Source: Rhodoglobus sp.
GTDB lineage: Bacteria > Actinomycetota > Actinomycetes > Actinomycetales > Microbacteriaceae
Assembly (NCBI GenBank): GCA_025463515.1
Contig: JAODAQ010000067.1
Location: 1 to 64,000 of the forward strand
Direction: 5' to 3'
DNA length: 64,000 nucleotides
A model generated the notes under the pieces. That model did no database searches and was not told the origin of the DNA. It saw nothing but the letters and a program-made list of their open reading frames with translations. Both the position numbers and the translations under genes were made by a program. Shown here one piece after another: positions 31,912 to 40,083 of the stretch (the first letter of the stretch is position 1; each line of letters starts with the position of its first letter).

Positions 31912-32337
31912 ATGGCCAAGAACGAGGGATTCAGCGCCGAAGAGCGCGCCGCAATGAAGGAGCACGCCAAAGAGCTCAAGGCCGCCGCGGAGAACGCGGA
32001 CCAGGCCAAGCTCATGGCGGAGAAGATCGCCGAGCTGGATGAGCCTGACCGCAGCATGGCGCAGCGGCTGCACGAGATCATCACGGCCGCCGTGCCGACG
32101 CTCGCGCCGAAGACCTACTACGGCATGCCGGGCTGGACGAAGGACGGCAAGATGCTCGTCTTCTACCAGCCTGCGACCAAGTTCAAGACCCGGTACGGCA
32201 CCCTCGGCTTCCAGGACGTCGCCATGCTCGACGAGGGCACGTTCTGGCCGAACGCCTTCGCGCTCACGGAGCTCACGCCCGCGAACGAGAAGGCGATCGT
32301 CGCCCTCGTGAAGAAGGCGGCCAGTGAGGCGGGTTGA
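31912..32337 (+). CDS. DUF1801 (YdhG-like) protein
   Basis: A 141-residue protein. The N-terminal 45 residues form a charged, probably coiled helix (AEERAAMKEHAKELKAAAENAD). The DUF1801 core follows with the hallmark KTYYGMPGWTKDGKMLVFYQP, a TBP-like fold. Function is unknown. AAGGGGAAGC precedes the ATG. One copy of the interspersed repeat overlaps its stop codon. Confidence 0.88.
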   Translation: MAKNEGFSAEERAAMKEHAKELKAAAENADQAKLMAEKIAELDEPDRSMAQRLHEIITAAVPTLAPKTYYGMPGWTKDGKMLVFYQPATKFKTRYGTLGFQDVAMLDEGTFWPNAFALTELTPANEKAIVALVKKAASEAG

Positions 32338-32366
32338 GTAGGCCGCCCGCGGCCGTATCGAAACCT
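32332..32366 (-). repeat. Interspersed intergenic repeat, copy 3
   Basis: GGTTGAGTAGGCCGCC then CGCGGCCGTATCGAAACCT on the plus strand. It is nearly identical to copy 4 at 32718, and the two flank the small membrane-protein gene in direct orientation. Confidence 0.8.
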
Positions 32367-32614
32367 CACTCCTGTCGGCGACGCTTGCCCGCGATCGCGC
32401 GGACGAGCCCCACGAGCGACACTCCCGCCCACACCCCTTCGAGCAGTAGGAACCCCCACTGCTGGCCGAGAAGGGCGTCGACGGCGAGGATGCCCGAGCC
32501 CACGACATTCGCGGCAAGGAAGCTGATGCGGGTCGGGGTGAGCTTGCCAGCCTGCACGAGCACGAAGGGCACGAGCACGAAGAGCGAGCCGACGATCTGA
32601 ACGATGGCGTCCAT
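32366..32614 (-). CDS. Small membrane protein (CBU_0592-like)
   Basis: An 82-residue protein with three hydrophobic helices and a basic tail (AGKRRRQE). It contains [13 protein letters not shown] and the [22 protein letters not shown] segment typical of the CBU_0592 family. Function is unknown. The start is taken at ATG 32614 (MDAIVQIVG); the frame extends upstream without homology. The gene is bracketed by repeat copies 3 and 4. Confidence 0.8.
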   Translation of the reverse strand: MDAIVQIVGSLFVLVPFVLVQAGKLTPTRISFLAANVVGSGILAVDALLGQQWGFLLLEGVWAGVSLVGLVRAIAGKRRRQE

Positions 32615-32717
32615 GAGGGACTTCCTCGCATCGTCGTGTCTGGCCGGGTACGGTGCGACTCGTCCGGGGCGGTGCTGGTGCACCTGGGGCCGGGAGCAAT
32701 TCTCTCACGACCGTCCG

Positions 32718-32752
32718 GGTTGAGTAGGCCGCCCACGGCCGTATCGAAACCT
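32718..32752 (-). repeat. Interspersed intergenic repeat, copy 4
   Basis: GGTTGAGTAGGCCGCC then CACGGCCGTATCGAAACCT on the plus strand. It differs from copy 3 by one base in the hairpin. Confidence 0.8.
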
Positions 32753-32758
32753 AGCTCG

Positions 32759-33022
32759 CTAGTCGTACACCCGCATGAGCCGCCACTCCTCGCCTGACTT
32801 CCGCACGTCGAACATGTGGCTGTACCCCGCGTCATCCGTGCCCTGAAAGCGCCAGCCCGTGAGGTTGAGCCGGTAGGTGAGCTCGGGCTCGTCGTCCTCG
32901 AGGCGTGTTGGCGTGTCGGTGACCCGGTACCGGATGCCCTCATGGACCAGCCGCGCCGGAACCCCGTTGGTCATCCAGATCGCGACTGCAGTACCCGCCC
33001 GGGCCGGGTGCGTGAGGCTCAT
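32759..33022 (-). CDS. DUF6504 family protein
   Basis: An 87-residue protein with the family pattern VAIWMTNGVPARLVHEGIRYRV and a C-terminal W-R-L-M-R-V-Y segment. DUF6504 genes often sit next to translesion polymerase genes in actinobacteria. ATG 33022 (MSLTHPARAG) follows AAGGAG at good spacing. An SOS-box-like site lies 18 bp upstream, consistent with damage induction. Confidence 0.83.
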   Translation of the reverse strand: MSLTHPARAGTAVAIWMTNGVPARLVHEGIRYRVTDTPTRLEDDEPELTYRLNLTGWRFQGTDDAGYSHMFDVRKSGEEWRLMRVYD

Positions 33023-33039
33023 ATTGACTCCTTGGACAT

Positions 33040-33055
33040 TCGAACATATCTTCGA
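33040..33055. promoter_or_regulatory. SOS-box-like site before DUF6504
   Basis: TCGAAC-ATAT-CTTCGA matches the actinobacterial LexA box TCGAAC-N4-GTTCGA at 11 of 12 fixed positions. It lies 18-33 bp upstream of the DUF6504 start and 51 bp before the divergent small gene at 33106. LexA control is inferred. Confidence 0.55.
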
Positions 33056-33105
33056 GAGCACGAGAGTAACCCCGGCTCTCGCGACACGCCAAGAAAGAGT
33101 TCCGG

Positions 33106-33381
33106 ATGACCCACCACTGGCGCCCCAGCGACGGCCTCATCGCCGGCCCGCGCCCGGGCGGCGAGTGGTTCCTCTACGACCGGAGCCTGTTCATCGGCAC
33201 CATCCAGACCGGCAAAGTGGGCAGGAAGCGGGCGTTCCGGTCGCTCACCCCGGCAGAAGACCTGATCGGCTACGCCTGGACCCTCGAGGCCGCGTGCGAC
33301 CGGCTCTGGGCGTGGCACGTGCTCGTCCGCACGGGAGGTGAGCATGTCAGCCTGGCCCTGGCCACCCATCCAGATCAGTGA
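33106..33381 (+). CDS. Small hypothetical protein, 91 residues
   Basis: A Trp-rich protein (GEWFLYDRSLFIGTIQTGK, RAFRSLTPAEDLIGYAWTLEAACDRLWAWH) of no family I can name. It has good codon use and overlaps the next gene by 38 bp. The next gene has a similar layout (short W/R-rich strand, then a basic G-R-Y-R-S-L-E-A-A segment), so the two may be diverged duplicates. GAAAGAGTTCCGG before the ATG is only a weak ribosome site. Confidence 0.6.
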   Translation: MTHHWRPSDGLIAGPRPGGEWFLYDRSLFIGTIQTGKVGRKRAFRSLTPAEDLIGYAWTLEAACDRLWAWHVLVRTGGEHVSLALATHPDQ

Positions 33382-33652
33382 CTGCGAGTGGATCGTCATG
33401 CGCCACGACCGGGCCCGCCCGAAGGCGGTCGTGCGCCGGTTCGAGGCGAACCCGCCGTACTACCGGGTCGTGACGTGGGCGGCGCGGTCGGAGGACCGAA
33501 AGCTCATCGGGCGCTATCGGTCGCTGGAGGCGGCGGACGAAGCGGTGCTCGTCGACTCCCCCACGCAGATCACGGATGCCACGGACCGGGACCGGCGCGC
33601 CGGAACGCCGAAGCGGGCCGGTTCAGAACGAACCGACCCGCAACGGCGCTAG
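33344..33652 (+). CDS. Small hypothetical protein, 102 residues
   Basis: ATG 33344 follows GGGAGGTGAG inside the end of the previous gene, so translation is coupled. The product has RRFEANPPYYRVVTWAARSED and LIGRYRSLEAADEAVL, then a polar, Arg/Asp-rich tail that looks disordered. No family is recognised. It is convergent with the metallophosphoesterase gene, 7 bp away. Confidence 0.6.
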   Translation: MSAWPWPPIQISDCEWIVMRHDRARPKAVVRRFEANPPYYRVVTWAARSEDRKLIGRYRSLEAADEAVLVDSPTQITDATDRDRRAGTPKRAGSERTDPQRR

Positions 33653-33659
33653 TTGCCCG

Positions 33660-36600
33660 CTACTGCGTCACTCGCCTCCGTCTGACGACCAGGAGGACGA
33701 GGGCACCGACAAGCAGTAGCCCACCAGCGAGGCCCAGCTGCCAACCCAGGTTGCTACCCGTGTAGGCGAGCTCCGTCACGCTCAGCCCCGACCACCCGAT
33801 CAGGGAGCCGTCGGGGGCCTGGATCACGAGGCGGTGCGAGCCCGCGGGGATGCCCGCCGGGAGCGTCACCGTCACCGTGCCCGCGCTGCTGACCCGGAAG
33901 GTGCCCAGGAGCGTCGGCGTGGAGTGGAGCCAGACCAGCACATCCTGCCCGGCGTACGCGACGCCGACCGTGATGACGACCTTCTCCCCTGCCGTTGCCG
34001 TCGACGCTCCCGTGGTGACACCGCCGGTCGGCGCGCTGTCGAGCACCGAGTCGGGCACCGGCTCGGGCTCCGGCTCCGCGCCCGGCGCAGCAGGTGCGAC
34101 GGTCACCGAGTACGGCACCGAGTTGTCGTTGCCCGCCCCGTCGGTGGCCGCGTACACGAGCGTGTATGTGCCCGCGACGCGCGGCGTGAAGACGCCCGCA
34201 GCGCCGGTGGTCGACGCGAGCCGGTTGCCCGACGGCCCCGTGACCGCGATCGAGGTCGTCGCGACCACGCCCGAGTCGTCGACCGACTCGAGCTTCGGGA
34301 AGGCGAACGGCACGCCCGCCGTGCCGGTGGTCGCCGGCGCGGAGATCGCGCGCACCGCGGGCAGGACGAAGTCCGTGCTCGGCTGCGCCTGGTGGGCGAT
34401 GCGGGCCATCTCGATGTCCGTGAGGGCCGTCGAGTAGGCCGCCGCGACGGTCAGTTCGCCGGCGAACGGCTTGACGATGTTGCCCGCGCCGTCCGTCGAG
34501 CCGCCGGCGACCATGTAGTACGGGTACTGCGGGGCCGCCATGATCGCGAGGAGCGCCGGCTCGACATCCGTTCCGCCGACGTTCTCGCCGTTGAACCAGA
34601 TGGTCATGTCGGTGCCGTCGAAGCGCAGGGCGACCTGGTACGGCTGGCCGTACGTGATCACCTGGCGCACGAGCTCGTACTCGGCGCCCTGGATGACCGC
34701 GATATCGGTCAGGGTGCCGCGAGTCGCGTTCAGCGGGATGATCCGCATCACGTTCGACACGAGCGCCGGGTTGCCGTAGGTGAAGACGTCGCCGGGGCCG
34801 GTCGCGACGAACGCCGCGCTCGTGGTGTAGCCGTCGATGAGCTTCAGCTTGTCGGCAGCGCTCACCAGGATCTGCGCCGGCTGGCCGGTCGCGGGAGCGG
34901 TTCCGGTCGCGTTCAGCAGCGAGTACGGCACCGGGTTGGTCGAGGCATCCTTGACCGTGCCGAAGTCGATGTCGAGCATGTCGGCGACGGGCACCGGGGC
35001 GCTGTGGTCGTCGAAGGTCGACGTCTCCTTGGTGCTCGTGCCCGTCGTGGTGAAGGTCGTGGTCAGCGGCGCACCGGCCTTCGACCAGGCGTTGATCGGA
35101 GTGATCTGCACCCGGTAGTCAGTGCCGGGCTCCAGGTCCCACACCTCGTGCCCGACCGTGGCCGGCAGGGGCATGACGTAGTACTGCGACCAGCGGTAGA
35201 ACGAGAGCGCCGTCTGCGACGTCTCAGCGTTCACCACCTCGACGAGGTACTTCTGCACGATGTCGTGCACGTCGTTCGGCGCAGCAGCGGCCTGAGTCCA
35301 GTCGACCTGGGCGCCGGTGTCGGTGACGGCGGTCACGGCGATCGAGTCGCTGCCGTCCCAGACCGGAGCCGTCGTGTGGTCGGCACGCGCGTCGCCGAGC
35401 GGGAAGCGCTCCTCGAACGTCTTGGTCGTGTCGATCGAGTCGGCGACATCCCACTCCCAGACCGTCGGCTCCCACATGTCGGCCTGGAGGTCGTAGTTCG
35501 TGATCTTCACCTTGCTGCCGTCGACCTCCACGATCGCGGTCTCGCGGTTGTTGCCCGCGTCATCCGGAGTGGAGTCGGAGATGTCGTTCGAGATCGAGCT
35601 GACGACGCCGGTCTCCATCTCGTAGTACGCCAGCGGCGGGGCGTTGACGGTGGTGAAGCCACCGCCGGCCTCGGTGCCCTGCCAGAGGGAGGTGGGGATG
35701 TGGTTCGGCGTGTGGATGTGGCCGGACCAGACGACCGCCTGCGGATAGCTCTCGAACAGCGAGTTGAAGTTGTCACCGCAGCCCGTGGCCAGGCCGGAGC
35801 CGTACCACTCGTTGGATACGTAGTGCGTGCAGCGCAGCGGGGCGTGCACCAGGACGAAGATGGGCTTCTCCGGTGCCGCGGCGGAGTCCGCCGCGAGACG
35901 CGTGTTGAGCCAGGTAGCCGCGTACCCGTAGGAACCGCTGGAGGCGACCGTGGGGATACCGGATGAGTCGGTGCCGGGGGCGGCGGTGGCGTCCTCGTTG
36001 AACGCGCCCGAGCCGGGGCTCACCGTGATCACGTGGTAGCCGTTCACCGTGTAGTCCGCGTTCGGGCGCTGCCCGGTCGCGGTCTCGAACAGCGCGTAGT
36101 CCCCGAGGTCGGCGCCACTCGTGGTGTCGTGGTTGCCGAGCGAGACGTAGTGCTCGATGCCGTAGTGGTCCTCGGAGTCGATGACGTCCTTGAGCTGGGC
36201 GTACTCCTCCTCGGAGTTGCCGTTGGTGAGGTCACCGGGCCAGAGGGTGGTCTCGACGCCCTGGGTGGCCCAGAAGTCGTAGGCCTCCTTCAGCTCGTCC
36301 CAGTTGTCGTGGATGTCGCCGATCGCCGAGAACTTCCAGTCGGTCGTGCCGTCGGCGGTCGAGCCGGATGCCGCGGCGGCACGCTGCGTGTCGCGGGGCT
36401 TCACCGTCCCGACGGAGACCGAGTAGCTGGCCGTGCCCACGTTGCCGGCGGCGTCGACCGCCTGGTAGTCGAGCGTGTAGACGCCGTTCGTCTCCGGGGT
36501 GAATGCGCGCGTCTCCAGGTCGAGCGGCGCGGTGACGCCGTCCGGGCCAGTGACCGAGATCGAGAGGCTCGGCTCGGGGTCGAGCTCGTCGGTCGCCTCG

Positions 36601-37481
36601 ATCTCGGGCGCGACGAACTCGACGTTCAGGTCAGCGTGCTCGGCAGGGGTCGTGGCCGCGCTCACGTCGGGCGCGACCGTGTCCTCGGCGAAGCCGCTCG
36701 AGGCTGCGAGGCGGTAGGCCTCCGACTCGCCGATCGGCTCGGAGTAGACGCGAGCGACGGCGAGGTCGCCCACGAGTCCGGTCGAGCCGTCGACGTCGCC
36801 GCCGACGCCCCAGGCCTGGTGGTCGGCATCCGGGGTCGCCAGCGCGGCCGAGTCGGCCGACTGCTCGCTCGCGAGGGCGCCGTCGACGTAGACCGCCGTC
36901 CCGGCGCCGTCGAACGTGGCGACGACGTGCACCCACTCGCCGTAGGAGAAGCTCGCGGTCGGCAGCTCGCTGGTGCTGGCGTAGACCTCGATGGCGCCGT
37001 GCTCGGCATCCGGACCGGGGACCAGCTCGATGCTCATGGACTGCTTGTTGCCGAGCAGATTCTGCGCGCCGCCGGTGATCGGGGCGTCAATCTTGAATAC
37101 TGCCTCGAGGGAGACGCCGTCGCTCGCGAGAGCGTAGTCGCCGCCGGTCCAGCCGGCGGCCCAGGCCTGCGAGCCGTCGAGGGTCGAGACCCATCGGCTG
37201 AAGCCCGCTTCTTCGCTCGTGGTGCCCGCGGCGGGCATCGGGGTGAGCGCGTGCGCTGCCGCCGAGACATCCGTGGCCGCGCCGTCGGCGCCGAACTCGA
37301 CGTCGAGGAGGTCAGCGGTGGCGGCGCTGGCTTCCGCTGCAGCACCGGACTGGGCGGGGGCTGCGAAGGCCGGGGCGGTGGCCACGAACGCGGAGGTCGC
37401 GAGCGCGGCCGTGATCGTCACCGCGATTCCGCCGCGCATCAGCGTGCGCAGCGCGGGTGGTTGGGATGGGAGTAGATACAT
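33660..37481 (-). CDS. Cell-wall-anchored metallophosphoesterase with LamG and Ig-like domains
   Basis: A 1273-residue exported protein. In order: a signal peptide ending near residue 40 (APAFA), a LamG/concanavalin domain (about 55-265), an Ig-like module (about 285-358), a calcineurin-type phosphoesterase (D389-I-H391, GD417L, GN450H451D, GHIH), a fibronectin-III-like segment, a second LamG domain, another Ig-like module, and a sorting signal LAYTG at 1238 with a hydrophobic helix and RRRR tail. LAxTG is the sortase E type. It likely acts on an extracellular phosphoester. The substrate is unknown. The frame extends upstream, but ATG 37481 begins the signal peptide. A palindrome shared with the HupE-like gene lies about 120 bp upstream. 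Confidence 0.88.
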   Translation of the reverse strand: MYLLPSQPPALRTLMRGGIAVTITAALATSAFVATAPAFAAPAQSGAAAEASAATADLLDVEFGADGAATDVSAAAHALTPMPAAGTTSEEAGFSRWVSTLDGSQAWAAGWTGGDYALASDGVSLEAVFKIDAPITGGAQNLLGNKQSMSIELVPGPDAEHGAIEVYASTSELPTASFSYGEWVHVVATFDGAGTAVYVDGALASEQSADSAALATPDADHQAWGVGGDVDGSTGLVGDLAVARVYSEPIGESEAYRLAASSGFAEDTVAPDVSAATTPAEHADLNVEFVAPEIEATDELDPEPSLSISVTGPDGVTAPLDLETRAFTPETNGVYTLDYQAVDAAGNVGTASYSVSVGTVKPRDTQRAAAASGSTADGTTDWKFSAIGDIHDNWDELKEAYDFWATQGVETTLWPGDLTNGNSEEEYAQLKDVIDSEDHYGIEHYVSLGNHDTTSGADLGDYALFETATGQRPNADYTVNGYHVITVSPGSGAFNEDATAAPGTDSSGIPTVASSGSYGYAATWLNTRLAADSAAAPEKPIFVLVHAPLRCTHYVSNEWYGSGLATGCGDNFNSLFESYPQAVVWSGHIHTPNHIPTSLWQGTEAGGGFTTVNAPPLAYYEMETGVVSSISNDISDSTPDDAGNNRETAIVEVDGSKVKITNYDLQADMWEPTVWEWDVADSIDTTKTFEERFPLGDARADHTTAPVWDGSDSIAVTAVTDTGAQVDWTQAAAAPNDVHDIVQKYLVEVVNAETSQTALSFYRWSQYYVMPLPATVGHEVWDLEPGTDYRVQITPINAWSKAGAPLTTTFTTTGTSTKETSTFDDHSAPVPVADMLDIDFGTVKDASTNPVPYSLLNATGTAPATGQPAQILVSAADKLKLIDGYTTSAAFVATGPGDVFTYGNPALVSNVMRIIPLNATRGTLTDIAVIQGAEYELVRQVITYGQPYQVALRFDGTDMTIWFNGENVGGTDVEPALLAIMAAPQYPYYMVAGGSTDGAGNIVKPFAGELTVAAAYSTALTDIEMARIAHQAQPSTDFVLPAVRAISAPATTGTAGVPFAFPKLESVDDSGVVATTSIAVTGPSGNRLASTTGAAGVFTPRVAGTYTLVYAATDGAGNDNSVPYSVTVAPAAPGAEPEPEPVPDSVLDSAPTGGVTTGASTATAGEKVVITVGVAYAGQDVLVWLHSTPTLLGTFRVSSAGTVTVTLPAGIPAGSHRLVIQAPDGSLIGWSGLSVTELAYTGSNLGWQLGLAGGLLLVGALVLLVVRRRRVTQ

Positions 37482-37599
37482 GATGCTCCGATTGCGTGTG
37501 GGATGGACAGGACCAGACCAGCGGCGCAAAGCGACGCCGAGGTGAACGGATGCGGTCAAGAGGGCCGCGCCGCGCGGGCGGCGGGCGATTTCGGCGGCC

Positions 37600-37613
37600 C
37601 ACTGTGCGCAGTG
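37600..37613. promoter_or_regulatory. CACTG-N4-CAGTG site upstream of the phosphoesterase
   Basis: CACTGTGCGCAGTG lies within CCCACTGTGCGCAGTGAG. It has the same arms as the perfect palindrome at 38970-38987. It is 119 bp upstream of the phosphoesterase start, in the 152-bp gap after the HupE-like gene. Confidence 0.55.
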
Positions 37614-37633
37614 AGCCCCGAACGAGGGGTGGG

Positions 37634-38878
37634 TCAGGCGGCGCTCACGAGGCGCTCGACCACCCAGTAGAGGCCGACGACGGCGACGCCCGCGGATACC
37701 GCGACCCCGATCCAGAAGCCGGCCGGCGACGCGCGGCGGCGCAGGAGGGAGAGGATCGGGAACACGAGTGCGATGAGGCTCAGCTGCACGACCTCGATGC
37801 CGACGTTGAAGACCAGCAGCGCGCCGAGGAGCCCCCAGCTGAACGGCTCCGAGATGCCGAGCGCGCCCGCGAAGCCGATGCCGTGGATGAGCCCGAAGAG
37901 GAACACCACGCCGATCCGCAGCCGGTCCGCGCCGCGCATCGGCACGCGCGCCGGTACTGCCGCAGTGTCCGCGATCACGGTGGCGCGGCGCCGCCAGACC
38001 CCGTACAGGTACCAGAGCGCCACAAAGGCGATGGATGCCGCGATGATCGGCTCGACGATGATCGCCGGCACCGACACGACGCCGAGGGCGGCCAGGACGA
38101 ACGTCAGCGAGTGCGCCACCGTGAAGGCCGACGCCGCGAGCACGATGTCGCGCAGCCGGCGGGAGCCGACGATCAGCGCGAGCAGGAACAGGATGTGGTC
38201 GAGGCCGGTGAGCAGGTGCTCCACGCCGAGGAGGAAGAACTCCCACATGCGCGAGCCCCAGTCCTGCACGGTCGTCACCGTCGGGCTCGTGTCGGTGTCG
38301 AGGTTCGCGACACCCGAACCGGCCTTCGTGTCGTAGGTGACGATCGTGGTGGTCTGGCCGGCGGGGCCGGTGGCGGGGAACAGCGCGGTCGTGATCCGGT
38401 AGGCCGTAGCCGCAGCACCGACCGAGTCGCGGCAGTCGTAGTCGAGCACGAACCGGGCGTGCGGCACGTTCTCGATCAGCACGATCGAGAGCGGTTCGGC
38501 GAGGATGCTCGGGCAGCCCTCCGCGTCGTCATCCTGTGCGGGCGCGATCGTGAACCGCGGCTGCACGTAGCCGAGCACGGTGTCCTGGTACTCATCCAGC
38601 ACGCTCGGGGTGAGCTTGGTCGGATCCTGCCCGCTCGCCTGCACGTCCTCGTAGGCGGCCTCCGTGAAGTCGGAGTCATCCATTGCCGCGCCGCCGTCGA
38701 CCGCGAGCAGCACGTACTCGACATCCAGGACCGCGCGCACGAGCCCCGGCTCGGGCTCGGTGATGTCGGCGTAGACCGTTGCCGAGTAGTTGTGCGCTGA
38801 CGCGGGAGCCGCCGGCAGCAGCGCCACGAGAGCGGCGAACAACACGGCGAGGAGGGGGATGGATCGTTGACGGGGCAT
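37634..38878 (-). CDS. HupE/UreJ-like membrane protein
   Basis: A 414-residue protein with a signal peptide ending ASAHN, an exported domain of about 170 residues rich in Asp, then seven membrane helices of the HupE/UreJ_2 family (GVEHLLTGLDHILFLLAL, HGIGFAGAL). HupE relatives are thought to move nickel or other metals. It sits between its GntR-type regulator and the wall-anchored phosphoesterase on one strand, so these three probably form a functional set. Confidence 0.85.
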   Translation of the reverse strand: MPRQRSIPLLAVLFAALVALLPAAPASAHNYSATVYADITEPEPGLVRAVLDVEYVLLAVDGGAAMDDSDFTEAAYEDVQASGQDPTKLTPSVLDEYQDTVLGYVQPRFTIAPAQDDDAEGCPSILAEPLSIVLIENVPHARFVLDYDCRDSVGAAATAYRITTALFPATGPAGQTTTIVTYDTKAGSGVANLDTDTSPTVTTVQDWGSRMWEFFLLGVEHLLTGLDHILFLLALIVGSRRLRDIVLAASAFTVAHSLTFVLAALGVVSVPAIIVEPIIAASIAFVALWYLYGVWRRRATVIADTAAVPARVPMRGADRLRIGVVFLFGLIHGIGFAGALGISEPFSWGLLGALLVFNVGIEVVQLSLIALVFPILSLLRRRASPAGFWIGVAVSAGVAVVGLYWVVERLVSAA

Positions 38879-38919
38879 GCCGTCAAGCGCAGTCTGCCCG
38901 CGTGACCCGGAGGTGAACG

Positions 38920-39786
38920 TCACGCGACCAGTTCGCTCCCGGCCTCCGCGAGCGCGAGCGCCGTCGCGACCCACTGTGCACAGTGGGCTATCAGCACGCC
39001 GATGATGACGGCGGCGGTGCCGCGCATCCCGGGCACCATCCTGAGTTCTGGCTCGGCAGGCTCTGCAGTCCCTGCCGCCTGTGCCTCGAACACGATCGTG
39101 CTCGGCAGGTAGCGGTCAACGCCGAGCTCGACGACCCGCCCGTCTTTCGCGAACACCTCGCGCCGCACCTGCAGCAGCGGGCTCGACCGCCGCACCCCGA
39201 GCAGCCGCGCCTCCTCGCTCGAGGCTGCAACTGCCTCGATCCGGTGGTTGCCGAACACCACCGAGACGCCGACCTCGGCGAGCGCGCGGGTCGAGGAGAC
39301 CGCGTCATCCGGAAACGCATCAAGCAGCGGCGCCACCCACGGCGCCCAGCTCGACCGCTCCAGCATGACAACCCGGTCGTCGAGGGTGCGGACGCGGCTC
39401 CAGCGCAGCACGTCAGCCCCCACGGGGATGCGCAGCAGCTGCGCCTCCCGCTCCGTCGCCGGCCCGTGCTCCCGGTTCACCATGCGCGCGCCCGCGACCA
39501 GACCGCGACCCTCAGCCCACTGCGTGAACGAGCGCAGCTTGTCGAACCCCTGCACCTGGTGGGGCGCCCGGATGAACCAGCCGATGTTGCGCCGGGCCGT
39601 GACCAGCCCCCGCTGCTCAAGCCAGCGCAGCGCATTGCGCACGACCGTGCGCGTGACACCGTACTCGTCGGCGAGCGCCTGCTCCCCCGGCAGCGAATCT
39701 CCCGGGGCGAACTCCCCCGCATCGATCCGCGTGCGCAGGACGTCAGCTAGCTCCCGATACCGCGGCCCCTCCTGCATGGGAGCCAT
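38920..39786 (-). CDS. GntR-family regulator with UTRA domain
   Basis: A 288-residue HutC-type regulator. The N-terminal winged helix (YRELADVLRTRIDAGEFAPGDSLPGEQALADEYGV, TVVRNALRWLEQRGLV) is followed by a UTRA ligand-binding domain (about 95-240). The last 45 residues form an extra Ala-rich hydrophobic helix that is unusual for the family. The codons for HCAQW in this tail lie within the perfect palindrome 38970-38987. The start is ATG 39786; ATG 39777 is possible. Confidence 0.88.
   Translation of the reverse strand: MAPMQEGPRYRELADVLRTRIDAGEFAPGDSLPGEQALADEYGVTRTVVRNALRWLEQRGLVTARRNIGWFIRAPHQVQGFDKLRSFTQWAEGRGLVAGARMVNREHGPATEREAQLLRIPVGADVLRWSRVRTLDDRVVMLERSSWAPWVAPLLDAFPDDAVSSTRALAEVGVSVVFGNHRIEAVAASSEEARLLGVRRSSPLLQVRREVFAKDGRVVELGVDRYLPSTIVFEAQAAGTAEPAEPELRMVPGMRGTAAVIIGVLIAHCAQWVATALALAEAGSELVA
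38970..38987. promoter_or_regulatory. Perfect 18-bp palindrome upstream of the HupE-like gene
   Basis: CCCACTGTGCACAGTGGG lies inside the 3' end of the GntR gene, 92 bp before the HupE-like start. A variant with identical CACTG/CAGTG arms lies before the phosphoesterase gene. It is a candidate operator for the adjacent GntR/UTRA protein. Confidence 0.6.
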
Positions 39787-39887
39787 GGTGCCCCGGGGGT
39801 GTGAACGGCGGGTTGCCGTGGGGTGACGCGGGGTGTGGCAACTCATCAACCAAGGCGCGTATGACACAACCGAAGCCAAGGTGCTCG

Positions 39888-39961
39888 TAGGGCGGACGGG
39901 ACTTGAACCCGTGACCGACGGATTATGAGTCCGCTGCTCTAACCAGCTGAGCTACCGCCCC
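39888..39961 (-). tRNA. tRNA-Met (anticodon CAU)
   Basis: Folds as a 74-nt cloverleaf on the minus strand. The acceptor is GGGGCGG/CCGCCCT, the D arm GCTC/GAGC, the anticodon loop CTCATAA, and the T arm ACGGG-TTCAAGT-CCCGT. CCA is not encoded. The GGACTCATAATCC anticodon arm is that of elongator tRNA-Met; a lysidine-type tRNA-Ile2 is less likely. Confidence 0.9.
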
Positions 39962-40083
39962 GCGCCCGCGAGGAGCGGGCGGATTCTTACGATACAGGCA
40001 GCGGGACGCGGCATCCGTTACCACGCAGCGGCGGTGCGGTCGACCCCTCGCCGCCGTGTGAGGCCCCGACGTACCGTGAAGAC

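Noticed and set aside
37482-38246. N-terminal extension of the phosphoesterase frame to 1528 codons
   Set aside because: The extra 255 codons lie antisense-free but within the HupE-like gene in another frame, and a clear signal peptide begins at ATG 37481.
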